Source: Photobacterium indicum (GTDB lineage Bacteria > Pseudomonadota > Gammaproteobacteria > Enterobacterales > Vibrionaceae). Taken from it: DNA of 64,000 bases. Both the position numbers and the translations under genes were made by a program. The notes under the pieces are model-generated. The model was not told where the DNA came from. It saw only the letters and a list, made by a program, of their open reading frames with translations, and made no database searches. Of the stretch, positions 8,287-16,951 are shown piece after piece. Every line of letters starts with the position of its first letter. Position 1 is the first letter of the stretch. The stretch covers positions 124,001 through 188,000 of the forward strand of contig NZ_PYOC01000003.1 in the NCBI RefSeq assembly GCF_003026215.1, in the 5' to 3' direction.

Positions 8287-10242
8287 TTACTGCGTTGTTT
8301 GGGATTGATAGTAATCATTTTTATAAGCCAAGCTTCCCCACAAGGCATTCGCCCTTGCCATTTCAATCATATTCTCAGGTAATTCTTTATTTAATAATTG
8401 CGTTGTTTTTTCATCATAACGAAAGCCAGCAGCTTCTTTTTCTGGCTGAAAAATAACAACATTATTATTATTGTCCATCCAAGCGTAGTTTTTATAAAAC
8501 TGCATCATTGCTCGAAGTTTTGATTCGTCAATATTCTTCGTCATATCATGCCCAATCATCGGGCTTGTATTGTCTATACCTATCATCGACAACAATGTAG
8601 GCGGTAAATCAATCTGACTGGTTAAACGGTTATCTTTCTTATGTTCTACACCACCACCAAAAATGACCGCAGGGATCCTGAAATGATCAATGGGTACAAG
8701 TTGATTACCATATGCCCGCGAATCATGATCGGCAACAACAACAAAAATAGTATCATTCCAGTAATCTGACGCTTTCGCATTCTTTATAAATTCACCCAAT
8801 GCATAATCCGAATACTTCGCAGCATTCTCACGGGTTTGTTTAGGGGAATTATAAGGTGTTATTCGTCCATCGGGATAATCAAAAGGGCTATGATTTGATG
8901 ATGTAAATACTAAACTAAAAAATGGTTTCTTCTTTTTTTTAAATTCAGTGAATTGCTGATGTGCTTTCGTATATAAGTCTTCATCTGATGCCCCCCAAGA
9001 ACCAACAAAGTTAGGGTTATTAAATGTCGGAAAATCTTGCATATCAACAAAGCCATTACCTAAAAAGAAAGTCTTCATATTATCAAAGTGACTTTCACCA
9101 CCATAGATAAACTGGGTCTGATAACCTTTCTGTTTCAGCAAACCTGCAATAGTGAAAAAATTAGTCTGGCTTTTACCTAGTTTAACAACTGAACGAGCAG
9201 GAGTGGGTGAAAACCCCGTTGTTACCGCTTCGATCCCTCTAACAGAACGTGTACCCGTTGCGTACATTCGCGTAAAGTTCCATCCTTCTTGCATTAATGC
9301 ATCAATATTGGGTGTAAGAGGTAATCCCCCTAACCCACCCACATAACGTGCGCCTAAGCTTTCTTGTAACAAAATAACTAAGTTTTTAGGCTTATCTTTA
9401 TAGGTTGCTTCACGAGTTGTTAATGTCGGCATTGAATCAGATAAGAACTTATCGTTAGGTATACCTGTCGATTGACGGACCAGCCCAATAATTTTCTTAG
9501 AGTCCATACTTCCATAATACTTAAACGCATCATCTTCTGAGCTCATTTGTTTAACCGCAAATAACAAGGAGTACGAAGAGTTAAGTGTAAGATCATTCAT
9601 TAATGGATCACTGGAGAAAGCAACCATTGCAGGGTTTAAAGGCCTATGACCAAATGTAGAACGCGCACCTATCACACCAATAGCAACAATGAAAACAGCG
9701 AGAACAGGACGCCAGTACCAACGAGGGTAGCTGAGATTGGATACAAGATGCTTACTCAGTTTCCAACCACCGACAACAGTAATAAGTGATACAACAAAGC
9801 CAATAAATAACTCTAGTTTATAACCACTCCAAAGCATACCAAAAACTTCTTTGGGATAAACAAGGTATTCCACAAACAAACGATTAGGACGAACATCATA
9901 TTCCATGATAAACGATGGCGTCGCAAGCTCCATATATACAACAAACCATAAACTCGCCACAATCCATAGCCGTAAAATAATCAACCATATCCGTCCTACA
10001 GTTCCCTTTGTTAATATTATACATGTCAACAATGCAGGCAATATCAGTAAATAGCAGAGGCTCGAAATATCAATTCGTAAACCACTGAGCAGAATAGTAG
10101 ACCAGCCAGTAGCATCACTAACGCGATCATGCTGCCACAGGCTTAATCCGACCCGAGAAAATGTTAGAATGAAAAGGCAAATAATGAACGTTGTAAAAAT
10201 AGGGTAAAAAATCCCTGAACGTCTTTTAAAAGAATCAAGCAT
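8287..10242 (-). CDS. LTA synthase family sulfatase / phosphoglycerol transferase
   Basis: A 651-residue inner-membrane protein. About five hydrophobic segments fill residues 10-190, then a periplasmic alkaline-phosphatase-fold domain begins near 290 (NLVILLQESLGARYVGGLGG). The nucleophile region reads GTRSVRGIEAVTTG with the expected Thr, and VADHDSRAYG plus DHFRIPAVIFGG supply the metal-binding Asp/His set. Proteins of this layout move phosphoglycerol or phosphoethanolamine groups onto envelope glycans or lipids; in a Gram-negative cell the acceptor is unknown. AGGA sits 8 bases before the ATG. It is a single gene with its own terminator. Confidence 0.85.
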   Translation of the reverse strand: MLDSFKRRSGIFYPIFTTFIICLFILTFSRVGLSLWQHDRVSDATGWSTILLSGLRIDISSLCYLLILPALLTCIILTKGTVGRIWLIILRLWIVASLWFVVYMELATPSFIMEYDVRPNRLFVEYLVYPKEVFGMLWSGYKLELFIGFVVSLITVVGGWKLSKHLVSNLSYPRWYWRPVLAVFIVAIGVIGARSTFGHRPLNPAMVAFSSDPLMNDLTLNSSYSLLFAVKQMSSEDDAFKYYGSMDSKKIIGLVRQSTGIPNDKFLSDSMPTLTTREATYKDKPKNLVILLQESLGARYVGGLGGLPLTPNIDALMQEGWNFTRMYATGTRSVRGIEAVTTGFSPTPARSVVKLGKSQTNFFTIAGLLKQKGYQTQFIYGGESHFDNMKTFFLGNGFVDMQDFPTFNNPNFVGSWGASDEDLYTKAHQQFTEFKKKKKPFFSLVFTSSNHSPFDYPDGRITPYNSPKQTRENAAKYSDYALGEFIKNAKASDYWNDTIFVVVADHDSRAYGNQLVPIDHFRIPAVIFGGGVEHKKDNRLTSQIDLPPTLLSMIGIDNTSPMIGHDMTKNIDESKLRAMMQFYKNYAWMDNNNNVVIFQPEKEAAGFRYDEKTTQLLNKELPENMIEMARANALWGSLAYKNDYYQSQTTQ

Positions 10243-10516
10243 GTAAAGAATCCTGTCTTATATAAACCAAGTTTTATATTTAATTTTTAATACTCTTTGA
10301 AATAAACATATAAACTGTGAATGTTTACAGCAGGATAAAGAACACTGTTCAAAAACTCAAGTAACTCTAAACAGAATGAAAACACATCATTGAACTTATT
10401 TAAAAATTACTAATCAAGGTCTGAAATTTAAGAAGAAAAAATGATAACTAGCTGTAATTTAAGAAAATCACGAAAAGGTGAAGATGTTAATATAATACTT
10501 ACCAAGACCTTGTTGA
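10243..10516. other. AT-rich gap upstream of the sulfatase gene
   Basis: Very AT-rich, with no credible gene on either strand. It presumably carries the promoter for the minus-strand sulfatase gene. If the weak small frame next to it is not real, the gap extends to 10771. Confidence 0.45.
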
Positions 10517-10771
10517 TTAATAATCAACCAAGTAAGTGATAAAGTTATAAATGTTCAGCATTCCTTCTAGTGCATTAGCAATATAAACAAAAATATTTAA
10601 CCTCATAAATGCGATTAACATCACCAAATGAGAAATAAAAATAAGGTTGATAGAAAGCTTATGTTCAGAATTAAAGAGGATACTTACGAACATGCATAAG
10701 ACAACGCCATTTATCTCTAAATGACGCTTATAACAATCAACCGCCAAACCATTAATAATTCTTTCGAACAA
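10517..10771 (-). CDS. Possible small membrane protein, doubtful
   Basis: An 84-codon frame starting at a TTG immediately after the stop of the MviM-like gene, so it could be translated by reinitiation. Two hydrophobic stretches lie at about residues 20-33 and 40-65, and no family is recognised. There is no clear ribosome site, and base composition is like the surrounding AT-rich gap. A hairpin (10509-10532) overlaps its end. It may be an accidental frame. Confidence 0.22.
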   Translation of the reverse strand: MFERIINGLAVDCYKRHLEINGVVLCMFVSILFNSEHKLSINLIFISHLVMLIAFMRLNIFVYIANALEGMLNIYNFITYLVDY

Positions 10772-11746
10772 TTACTGCTTCATCATTTCAATCTTCTGGC
10801 AGATATGACCGCACAAATAATGGGTACTTAAGTTTCTCTCAACTAAAGAGCTATCTTGTTTGCCTTGCTCAATGACGGAGATCCAATGCTCTATCATGCT
10901 AGTGAAGCCTTTCGACGTTAACATTGGTGTCCAGTCTGGTAAATAAATCCGCTGCTCATTGCCGCCTTCCCACTTTGTACCAGAAACAAATGAATCGAAT
11001 TCGTAAGACGTATTGCGATAATTTGCACTGACCTTCTCTTTCGTCACACCAAAGGTACGATTCATTGAAGCATGGAAAATGGCATTATCTTTTTGCCATT
11101 GAACATCTAAACGTGCCAGCTGATTCGTATCGAATTGAGTCAGTATATGTAAGTCGTCTACGGTCACATTGCTTGCCACATTAATACTGTCTAACGGGTG
11201 AATAAAATCATCAAAAACAAATGTACGGACATCTCCAGGTAAGTTGTGACGATTCTTTTCCCAGCGCAAAGACATTAATGACGGCTTAGGTGATGAAGAA
11301 GATTGTGCCGAATCATGTCGTTGTACACCATCGAGATAGGTATTATAAAGCGGTATGTAACGCCTATTGAACCCCATGAATAAGGGTTGCTTCTGTTGTT
11401 CTGCTATTTCATATAGCGCTTCACATTCTTGATAAGAATCAGATAAAGGCTTGTCGACAAAGACAGGAATACCATGAGATAAAAAGAACTGAGCAATTTC
11501 ATAATGCGATGATGTTGCACTGTGGATCATGACTGCGTCGATACCACGCCTGCCGTCAGTCGATTGGTGTGAAATCAATGTTTTATAGTCTGTACAGTAT
11601 TCAGTGATTCGATGCGTATTCGCCAACTGTTTTAATCGCTGTTCATTACGGGTACAAAAAACTAACTCAATGCCATCTCGTTGCGTTAGTACTGGTAAAT
11701 ATGCTTTAACCGCAATATCACCTAAACCTATAACCGCTATTTTCAT
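10772..11746 (-). CDS. Gfo/Idh/MocA family oxidoreductase, MviM-like
   Basis: A 324-residue protein with an N-terminal NAD(P)-binding Rossmann fold (VIGLGDIAVKAYLPVL at 4-19). The sugar-dehydrogenase core signature VDKPLSDSYQECEALYEIA is followed by GFNRRYIPLYN. The order of motifs (HSATSSHY, DKPL, GFNRR, DDFIHPLD) resembles E. coli MviM/YceM. The family oxidises or rearranges sugars or inositols; the substrate here is unknown. It is divergent from pgpB, sharing a 215-base upstream gap. Confidence 0.8.
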   Translation of the reverse strand: MKIAVIGLGDIAVKAYLPVLTQRDGIELVFCTRNEQRLKQLANTHRITEYCTDYKTLISHQSTDGRRGIDAVMIHSATSSHYEIAQFFLSHGIPVFVDKPLSDSYQECEALYEIAEQQKQPLFMGFNRRYIPLYNTYLDGVQRHDSAQSSSSPKPSLMSLRWEKNRHNLPGDVRTFVFDDFIHPLDSINVASNVTVDDLHILTQFDTNQLARLDVQWQKDNAIFHASMNRTFGVTKEKVSANYRNTSYEFDSFVSGTKWEGGNEQRIYLPDWTPMLTSKGFTSMIEHWISVIEQGKQDSSLVERNLSTHYLCGHICQKIEMMKQ

Positions 11747-11961
11747 TATTCTTCATCTCTTTCATTGCGAACCACAACGGCGTGGTAACAAAATGAGACT
11801 ATCACAAATCGTCATTTCTTATAAAAACAAGCGTAAAATTATGATTTGTAGACCTGAAATTTTTCATATGAATTTTAAATCACAAAATATGACACTTTTT
11901 TTACTTTGTGAAGTCTACCCTCTGATACCATTCACGTCTGTTTAACGAAAAATATAATCAA

Positions 11962-12681
11962 ATGCTAGTATCTTCTTTTATCGCAAAAAAAATCCCGGGG
12001 CTAAGTGCACTACTTGTGTTTGCTGTCTTAATGACCACGGTTATTGTTCTTTTTCAACACCCTGCGCTTACGGGTGATGTCAACGACGGTATTGGACTGC
12101 TTAATACCGTGCTGACTGATTCAGCAGGTAGCCCGTATTTCTTAATAACAACTGCGTTATTGTGTGCCCTTCCTATCTTCATGAAGCTTCCTAAAAAACA
12201 GATGCTTCAACTATGGATACAATTTGGTATTTTACTCGTGCTAAGCTTTGCGGCTAAAACTGGCTTGAAGCATATAACAGAAGTACCCCGCCCTTATACT
12301 TATGAACTTCAACAACTTGGCTTGGTTGATTCTGTAGAGCAATTTTATCAATTAGATGCTGCAGGAAAAGATCAGGTTGTTGAACAGGCAAAAGAAAATG
12401 TGAGTGACTGGCGCATTCGTCACTGGCAAGGTGAAACGAACTATTCAATGCCTTCTGGACATACGATTTTTGCCGCAATTTGTGTTGTATTTTGGGGTGG
12501 TTTTTTCTTTCGAAGAAAACAAATTATTCCTGCGTTGCTAATAGCAGTCTGGGCAACAGGTGTGGGAACAAGCCGCCTTTGGATTGGCATGCACTGGCCT
12601 TTAGATTTGTTAAGCTCAATTATCTGCGCAGGGCTTTTATATTGCCTTGTACCAGAGTGGGAAAGTACCAGCTCAAAATAA
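11962..12681 (+). CDS. pgpB: PAP2 phosphatase, PgpB-like
   Basis: A 239-residue membrane protein with all three PAP2 motifs: K103-X6-R110-P111, YSMPSGH at 161-167, and GTSRLWIGMHWPLD with R205, H211 and D215. About six hydrophobic segments place the active site at the periplasmic face. PgpB removes phosphate from phosphatidylglycerol phosphate, undecaprenyl pyrophosphate and similar lipids. The 50-residue periplasmic insertion between motifs 1 and 2 is like E. coli PgpB. No strong ribosome site is seen before the ATG. It is followed by an exceptionally long terminator hairpin. Confidence 0.88.
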   Translation: MLVSSFIAKKIPGLSALLVFAVLMTTVIVLFQHPALTGDVNDGIGLLNTVLTDSAGSPYFLITTALLCALPIFMKLPKKQMLQLWIQFGILLVLSFAAKTGLKHITEVPRPYTYELQQLGLVDSVEQFYQLDAAGKDQVVEQAKENVSDWRIRHWQGETNYSMPSGHTIFAAICVVFWGGFFFRRKQIIPALLIAVWATGVGTSRLWIGMHWPLDLLSSIICAGLLYCLVPEWESTSSK

Positions 12682-12713
12682 GATTCTAGCAGGTACGATA
12701 AAGAACAAATATC

Positions 12714-12771
12714 AAAGAGCCCTTAAACAAACTTATTCGTATAATCAAATAAGTTTGTTTAAGGGCTCTTT
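12714..12771 (+). terminator. Very long terminator after pgpB
   Basis: A perfect 24-bp inverted repeat (12714-12737 with 12748-12771) with a 10-base loop, starting AAAGAGCCC and ending GGGCTCTTT. It sits between pgpB and the convergent XRE gene and may serve both strands. Confidence 0.88.
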
Positions 12772-12833
12772 CATCAATAAATCAAAATTGTTCAACAAAA
12801 AGTATCACTGACATAATGTTGTGGTTGCTCAAT

Positions 12834-13196
12834 TTACGCTGCAGTTTCGCTTACATTATGTTCGTATTCAACGACAAGCTGATTACCAGTGTAATACACC
12901 TTTTTTATATCACCATCAAGTATATACGTATTCTTTACTGTGACAGAGTTTGGCATCGATGCCCCAACTTTATTACGTAAAGACGGCAGTGTTAACGCAG
13001 GGTCCACATCAATGAAGCCACAAAACTGAGTCACAAATTGATGCTCTAGAGGTAATTTCCCTCTTAAAATATCAGAAAATACAAGTTGACTTACCCCTAA
13101 ACGTTTTGCCATTTCAATCTGGGTTATCCGCATTTTTGCTTTATAGCTCATCCATGTGTCATGTAAGATATTACGGTCTTGTTCGGTGTATTGCAT
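12834..13196 (-). CDS. XRE-family HTH regulator
   Basis: A 120-residue DNA-binding protein. The helix-turn-helix lies at about 28-55 (MRITQIEMAKRLGVSQLVFSDILRG), followed by a short C-terminal beta region ending NQLVVEYEH. The frame runs from a TTG at 13202, but AAGGA 8 bases before the ATG at 13196 makes that ATG the likely start. It has no phage or toxin partner nearby. Its target is unknown. It could act on its own promoter in the repeat-bearing gap just upstream. Confidence 0.75.
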   Translation of the reverse strand: MQYTEQDRNILHDTWMSYKAKMRITQIEMAKRLGVSQLVFSDILRGKLPLEHQFVTQFCGFIDVDPALTLPSLRNKVGASMPNSVTVKNTYILDGDIKKVYYTGNQLVVEYEHNVSETAA

Positions 13197-13634
13197 GCTC
13201 AAATTCCTTGCGCACTTTTCTTATTTATACGGATATTTAAACGTACAAATCAGCAATTAGTGTCAGGGAAAAGTAAGTCTTATCCAGCATGAATCGTGTA
13301 TATGTAACAGTTCTTTTCTACGGATAATTACAAAGTGAGAAGTATCAAGCATTTGAAAGAGAATGCCATTTCTACACACATTTTCCTTGAATCAAATACG
13401 CGAATATCACTCTGAATCCTGCATATTGAGATAGCTTGGGTATAGATAGTATCGACATTAGCTTAAAGTCTTTAGAATGTGACAGCACCCCACGCAAAAA
13501 AATATAATACTTTCAAAATAATGAAACAAAGCGATTGTTTGAAAATGTAAGCAAGATATAATCATGATGCTATCAATATGAATCTCCATCTTGATTCAGC
13601 GCTTTGTACTTTGTAATAACGGTCGAATAAAGTA
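13197..13634. other. Repeat-bearing gap before the copper genes
   Basis: The gap holds one truncated copy of the dispersed repeat (13340-13444) and AT-rich flanks with no gene. The right part, 13450-13634, should contain the promoter of the downstream copper-related pair. Confidence 0.55.
13340..13444 (+). repeat. MITE-like repeat, copy A, left end missing
   Basis: Carries the right two-thirds of the element seen intact at 20423-20584 and 35335-35602: GAATGCCATT, ACACATTTTCCTTGAAT, TCTGAATCCTGCAT, then the terminal GCTTGGGTATA. The left terminal repeat is absent. Several bases differ from the other copies, so this looks like an old, decayed insertion. Confidence 0.75.
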
Positions 13635-14066
13635 ATGAGTATGCTTAGAAAGCTTGTCTCAAAATTTGTGTTAATTGCTATGCTGTTCACTGTATTTTCA
13701 ACTACAGCGAATGCAGGTTTACTATACTCAAAAAGCCTTGTTCAGCCGTCAAATTGCATAGAATCAATGCTGTGCTGCCCTACAATGAACATGCATACAA
13801 TCGCTTCATCAGTAGGCTCATCGCATATGTCCTTAACAGACATGTGTGACTCACATTCTTCCAGCATGGTAGACACAGTCAAATCCACGTCATCTATTAC
13901 ACAATGCTGTAATGATGCAGATTGCCATTCTCAAGTTAGCCCTATTGCAATACTGTCTGGATTTTCATTCACCCCAGAAAGCACACATACTGATCATTTC
14001 ATTGAACCGCAAGGTCAGCTTTTCACACGTAATGAACCTATCTTACGTCCGCCTGTATTTATTTAA
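13635..14066 (+). CDS. Secreted Cys/Met/His-rich protein, probable copper partner
   Basis: A 143-residue protein with a clear signal peptide (LVSKFVLIAMLFTVFSTTANA, cut after ANA at about 27). The mature part has Cys pairs (MLCCPTMNM, TQCCNDADCHS) and many Met, His and Ser residues, as in soft-metal-binding periplasmic proteins. I cannot assign a named family. It lies 62 bases before copG, in line, so a role in copper binding or sensing in the periplasm is inferred. The start could be this ATG or the one six bases on; neither has a strong ribosome site. Confidence 0.6.
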   Translation: MSMLRKLVSKFVLIAMLFTVFSTTANAGLLYSKSLVQPSNCIESMLCCPTMNMHTIASSVGSSHMSLTDMCDSHSSSMVDTVKSTSSITQCCNDADCHSQVSPIAILSGFSFTPESTHTDHFIEPQGQLFTRNEPILRPPVFI

Positions 14067-14128
14067 TTACTATCAGAAGTTCAAGCAAAATTAAAATTTG
14101 ATATCAATTAGATAAATTAGGATTCACC

Positions 14129-14572
14129 ATGAAATTTTCGCATTTAACAGCCCTTGTTTTACTTACCCTTAGCACTTCATCTTTTGCGCAAGCGATTAAA
14201 GGGACAAATTATCAATCTCCCTACTGTGGCTGCTGTAAAGAATGGGTAAAACATATGGAAGATAATGGCTTCGATCTTGATGTTGTATACAAAGAAGATC
14301 TTACACCAATCAAAATTGAACTGGGTCTACGTCCTGAATACGCATCATGCCATACCGCAGAAATCGAAGGCTACACTTTCGAAGGTCATGTACCAGCCGA
14401 TGAAGTTAAACGATTCTTAGATAAGAAGCCAGCACGTATGATTGGGCTTGCCGTCGCTGGAATGCCGATGGGTTCACCGGGCATGGAATATGACGATCAA
14501 AAAGACCCGTATGAAGTCTTAGCATTTGACGAAAATGGTAAAACAATGGTCTGGTCTACGCATAATCAATAA
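14129..14572 (+). CDS. copG: CopG-type copper protein (DUF411)
   Basis: A 147-residue periplasmic protein of the DUF411 family, with a signal peptide ending SSFAQA near residue 21. The metal-binding signature YCGCCKEWVKHME, with CxCC, sits in a thioredoxin-like fold. A second Cys lies in EYASCHTAEI and a Met-rich loop in VAGMPMGSPGMEY. CopG of Pseudomonas binds a Cys-bridged copper cluster and helps copper resistance. AGGA stands 6 bases before the ATG. The upstream secreted Cys-rich gene is probably co-transcribed. Confidence 0.85.
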   Translation: MKFSHLTALVLLTLSTSSFAQAIKGTNYQSPYCGCCKEWVKHMEDNGFDLDVVYKEDLTPIKIELGLRPEYASCHTAEIEGYTFEGHVPADEVKRFLDKKPARMIGLAVAGMPMGSPGMEYDDQKDPYEVLAFDENGKTMVWSTHNQ

Positions 14573-14632
14573 CACGCCCTAATGCATGTAGAGCTATCTT
14601 AGTCACGATACTTGGTTGAGATATGTTCTTTG

Positions 14633-14692
14633 AAAAAGCCAGTTAGAAATGTTTTTCTAGTAGAAAGCATATCAAAACTAGCTGGCTTTTTT
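14633..14692. terminator. Bidirectional terminator between copG and the CxxC gene
   Basis: A 14-bp stem AAAAAGCCAGTTAG (14633-14646) pairs with CTAGCTGGCTTTTT (14678-14691), with one G-T pair. T runs occur on both strands. It separates two convergent genes. Confidence 0.85.
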
Positions 14693-14693
14693 A

Positions 14694-15680
14694 TCAATTC
14701 ATCTTTTCAATACGGTCAAATAGCAGCCTATTCGGATCGTCATTTTCTGCCCATTCAGGGTCTGTCTCACGCTTTTCGTAATAGATTTGCAGCCCATTAA
14801 AATACGTAAACGCCGTTAATTCAGAGTCTTTCATAAAGAATTCAAAGAAGGTATCTTCTTGCTGAGAAAGCCCCACTAATGTCGTAATACCACGCTGTAA
14901 AGCCCACTGAATAGCATGTGGTGAAATCATGGTGCGGTACAGCATCAATTCCTTAATCGATGAACGTTTAATATTTAGTAATGCATTGTCTGTTTTTTGT
15001 TGCAGGTTCATTTGCTCATCAAGCACTTGTTGTTCAGCAAGTAGCGCTTTTAAACTCAATAAACTCGTTTCACGTTCAGCGGCTGAATAACCATAGGTTG
15101 TTTTACAAAAACGAATCGCATAAGCCAGTTTAGTACGCCCCACTAGCTCAACAACGTCTTCAAGGTATGGTTGAGGGATATTATAAGCCTTAGATAACTG
15201 CTCTACGGCTTGAACAAGGCTGGTATATAATATTCCATTAAACTCAAACTGAAACGCTGTTGTTAAGCCCACGACAGGAATACCATCAACGCTAAGATCC
15301 CAGCCAGAGTAATTGACTCGCTCTTTTGCAATTTCAAACATTATCCAAGCTTTATCACGGAAGCCTTCAAAAGCTCGACCTTCCATCCCTGAATCTTCAA
15401 GCTCTTGCTTGGTCCAATTAACACCAATTTGGAGGTGTTTTTCATAATGCTTATGAAGCTTATCTTTTACTTTGTCGCGCAATAAATCCAAGCTACTCAC
15501 TTTTATAGATTTACTAAAAGTAAAACACTCTTGGCAAGCTGGAATCATGATGGGTGATGTTTGGTTATCGTAATTAGGCGAGGCCATAAATGCATGTAAT
15601 TTATAATACGGTTCGCCGCAAAACCAGCAGGTATGACGGAATTCAAAAGGAACATCAATAGACTGATAGTCATCGATCAT
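14694..15680 (-). CDS. Uncharacterised protein with a CxxC...CxxC zinc-finger-like start
   Basis: A 328-residue protein of unknown function. Residues 18-52 hold CWFCGEP and, 27 residues later, PACQECF. Two CxxC pairs in this spacing usually bind zinc and resemble the knuckle of HNH-type proteins, but I do not see a clear HNH histidine set. The rest is mainly helical, with a QQEDTFFEFF motif and acidic C-terminus. No signal peptide. It begins divergently from the DUF2786 gene and ends at the shared terminator with copG. Confidence 0.6.
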   Translation of the reverse strand: MIDDYQSIDVPFEFRHTCWFCGEPYYKLHAFMASPNYDNQTSPIMIPACQECFTFSKSIKVSSLDLLRDKVKDKLHKHYEKHLQIGVNWTKQELEDSGMEGRAFEGFRDKAWIMFEIAKERVNYSGWDLSVDGIPVVGLTTAFQFEFNGILYTSLVQAVEQLSKAYNIPQPYLEDVVELVGRTKLAYAIRFCKTTYGYSAAERETSLLSLKALLAEQQVLDEQMNLQQKTDNALLNIKRSSIKELMLYRTMISPHAIQWALQRGITTLVGLSQQEDTFFEFFMKDSELTAFTYFNGLQIYYEKRETDPEWAENDDPNRLLFDRIEKMN

Positions 15681-15958
15681 AGTGGCTTATTATCCTGCAT
15701 TTAAGAATCAATACGAACAGCTTAGATTCAAATAGTAAGTGCGTAACGTTAGCCTATTATGCTGATCCCCCCTCGATTAAATCAACATGAATGACCAAGT
15801 TTGTTTTACCTCACTGATTTACTGTTTGTTTTCCATACAACACCGAGCGATCTTATTCAGATATCTCGTATCTTTTTAAAAAAAAGACATTCATTTTTTG
15901 CAAATGTACCGCGGAAAAAGTTAAAATATGTGCCCGTTTTGAATAAGAGTGTGATTGA

Positions 15959-16660
15959 ATGTCTGAACAGAAGCGAAAGGCGCTGAAAAAAATAGCTAAA
16001 TGCCTAGAGCTGGGTAACTCTGCGAACATCAACGAAGCAGCGCAAGCTATTCGAATGGCACACCGTCTAATGCTGAAATACGGCTTAGATCAAGATGATA
16101 TCGAATTCATCAAAATGGGCAAAACCAAATCTGAAACCTTATTACCTGCAGATGTAAGTACTCAGATTCTTAAAATCATCCGAGGTATTAATCGTCGTTT
16201 CGGTGTTGAATGTGTACTTACCAACCATAAAGGTTTGAAGAAGGCAGAATTTATTGGTGTTGCTGAACGAGCTATTTTTGCAGCTTTTGCGTTTGATATT
16301 GTTTACCGCGAAATGAATCAACAAACAGGCCAATTCCGAAATAGCTTTGCGGGCACAGGAACAAGTACTGCAGAAGTTGCTCGACGTGTGGCATCGTTTT
16401 TAGCCGGGTGGCTGGAAGGTGCACTTGAAAAGTTACCAGTTTTAAATACTGACGATGATCATGAACAACGTATGTCAAACTACATCGACAAGCAGTTTGA
16501 AAACCTAGATCGCGAAACATTCAAACAACAGCTACAAGAAGCAATGAAGGGAATTACAGACGATTACGAAAAGGGAATGAAAAAAGGACGCGCTATTTCA
16601 GTCAATCGTCCTGTTGGTGGTTCAGCGACTAAACAAGATTATAAGCTGCTAGACAAATAA
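15959..16660 (+). CDS. DUF2786 domain protein
   Basis: A 233-residue cytoplasmic protein. Residues 1-45 match DUF2786 (KRKALKKIAKCLELGNSANINEAAQAIRMAHRLMLKYGL), a short helical domain often found in phage and chromosomal proteins. The remainder resembles the domain usually following it, with a long charged helix at 170-215. Function unknown. It is transcribed alone, divergent from the CxxC gene, and closed by its own terminator. No other phage gene is near, so I do not read it as prophage. Confidence 0.75.
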   Translation: MSEQKRKALKKIAKCLELGNSANINEAAQAIRMAHRLMLKYGLDQDDIEFIKMGKTKSETLLPADVSTQILKIIRGINRRFGVECVLTNHKGLKKAEFIGVAERAIFAAFAFDIVYREMNQQTGQFRNSFAGTGTSTAEVARRVASFLAGWLEGALEKLPVLNTDDDHEQRMSNYIDKQFENLDRETFKQQLQEAMKGITDDYEKGMKKGRAISVNRPVGGSATKQDYKLLDK

Positions 16661-16708
16661 TTCATCATAGAATATCAATACATTTTCATTGGTTTCGCAG
16701 CCCTTAAG

Positions 16709-16732
16709 AAGTCGTACTTGTTACGGCTTTTT
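16709..16732 (+). terminator. Terminator after the DUF2786 gene
   Basis: An 8-bp stem AAGTCGTA/TACGGCTT with one G-T pair, a 5-base loop and a T run. It lies 50 bases after the stop. Confidence 0.7.
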
Positions 16733-16951
16733 GCTACTTCCCCCCTGTATGCCCAAACTTACTATTCGCAATAACCGTTTTTTAGCAGTCAATATTTCAT
16801 CCATTAATATCGATTAACAAAAATAGGTTGTTAACGTTTAAAAAAGAAGCATAAAGCCATAATTTATCATCACTTTGCAATGAAATGAGAGAGATGTCTC
16901 GTTTTTATGTTAACATTAAACAAAATCCCATGAATCCCGTAGCCTTTACAC

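Noticed and set aside
10509-10532. Hairpin CTTGTTGATT / AATCAACCAAG as a terminator
   Set aside because: It has a bulge and no T run on either strand, and overlaps the end of a doubtful frame.
11604-11945. A 113-codon plus-strand frame
   Set aside because: Mostly antisense to the start of the MviM-like gene; no family or ribosome site.
15959-16660. Prophage fragment around DUF2786
   Set aside because: No integrase, structural or lysis genes are near, and the gene has its own ordinary terminator.
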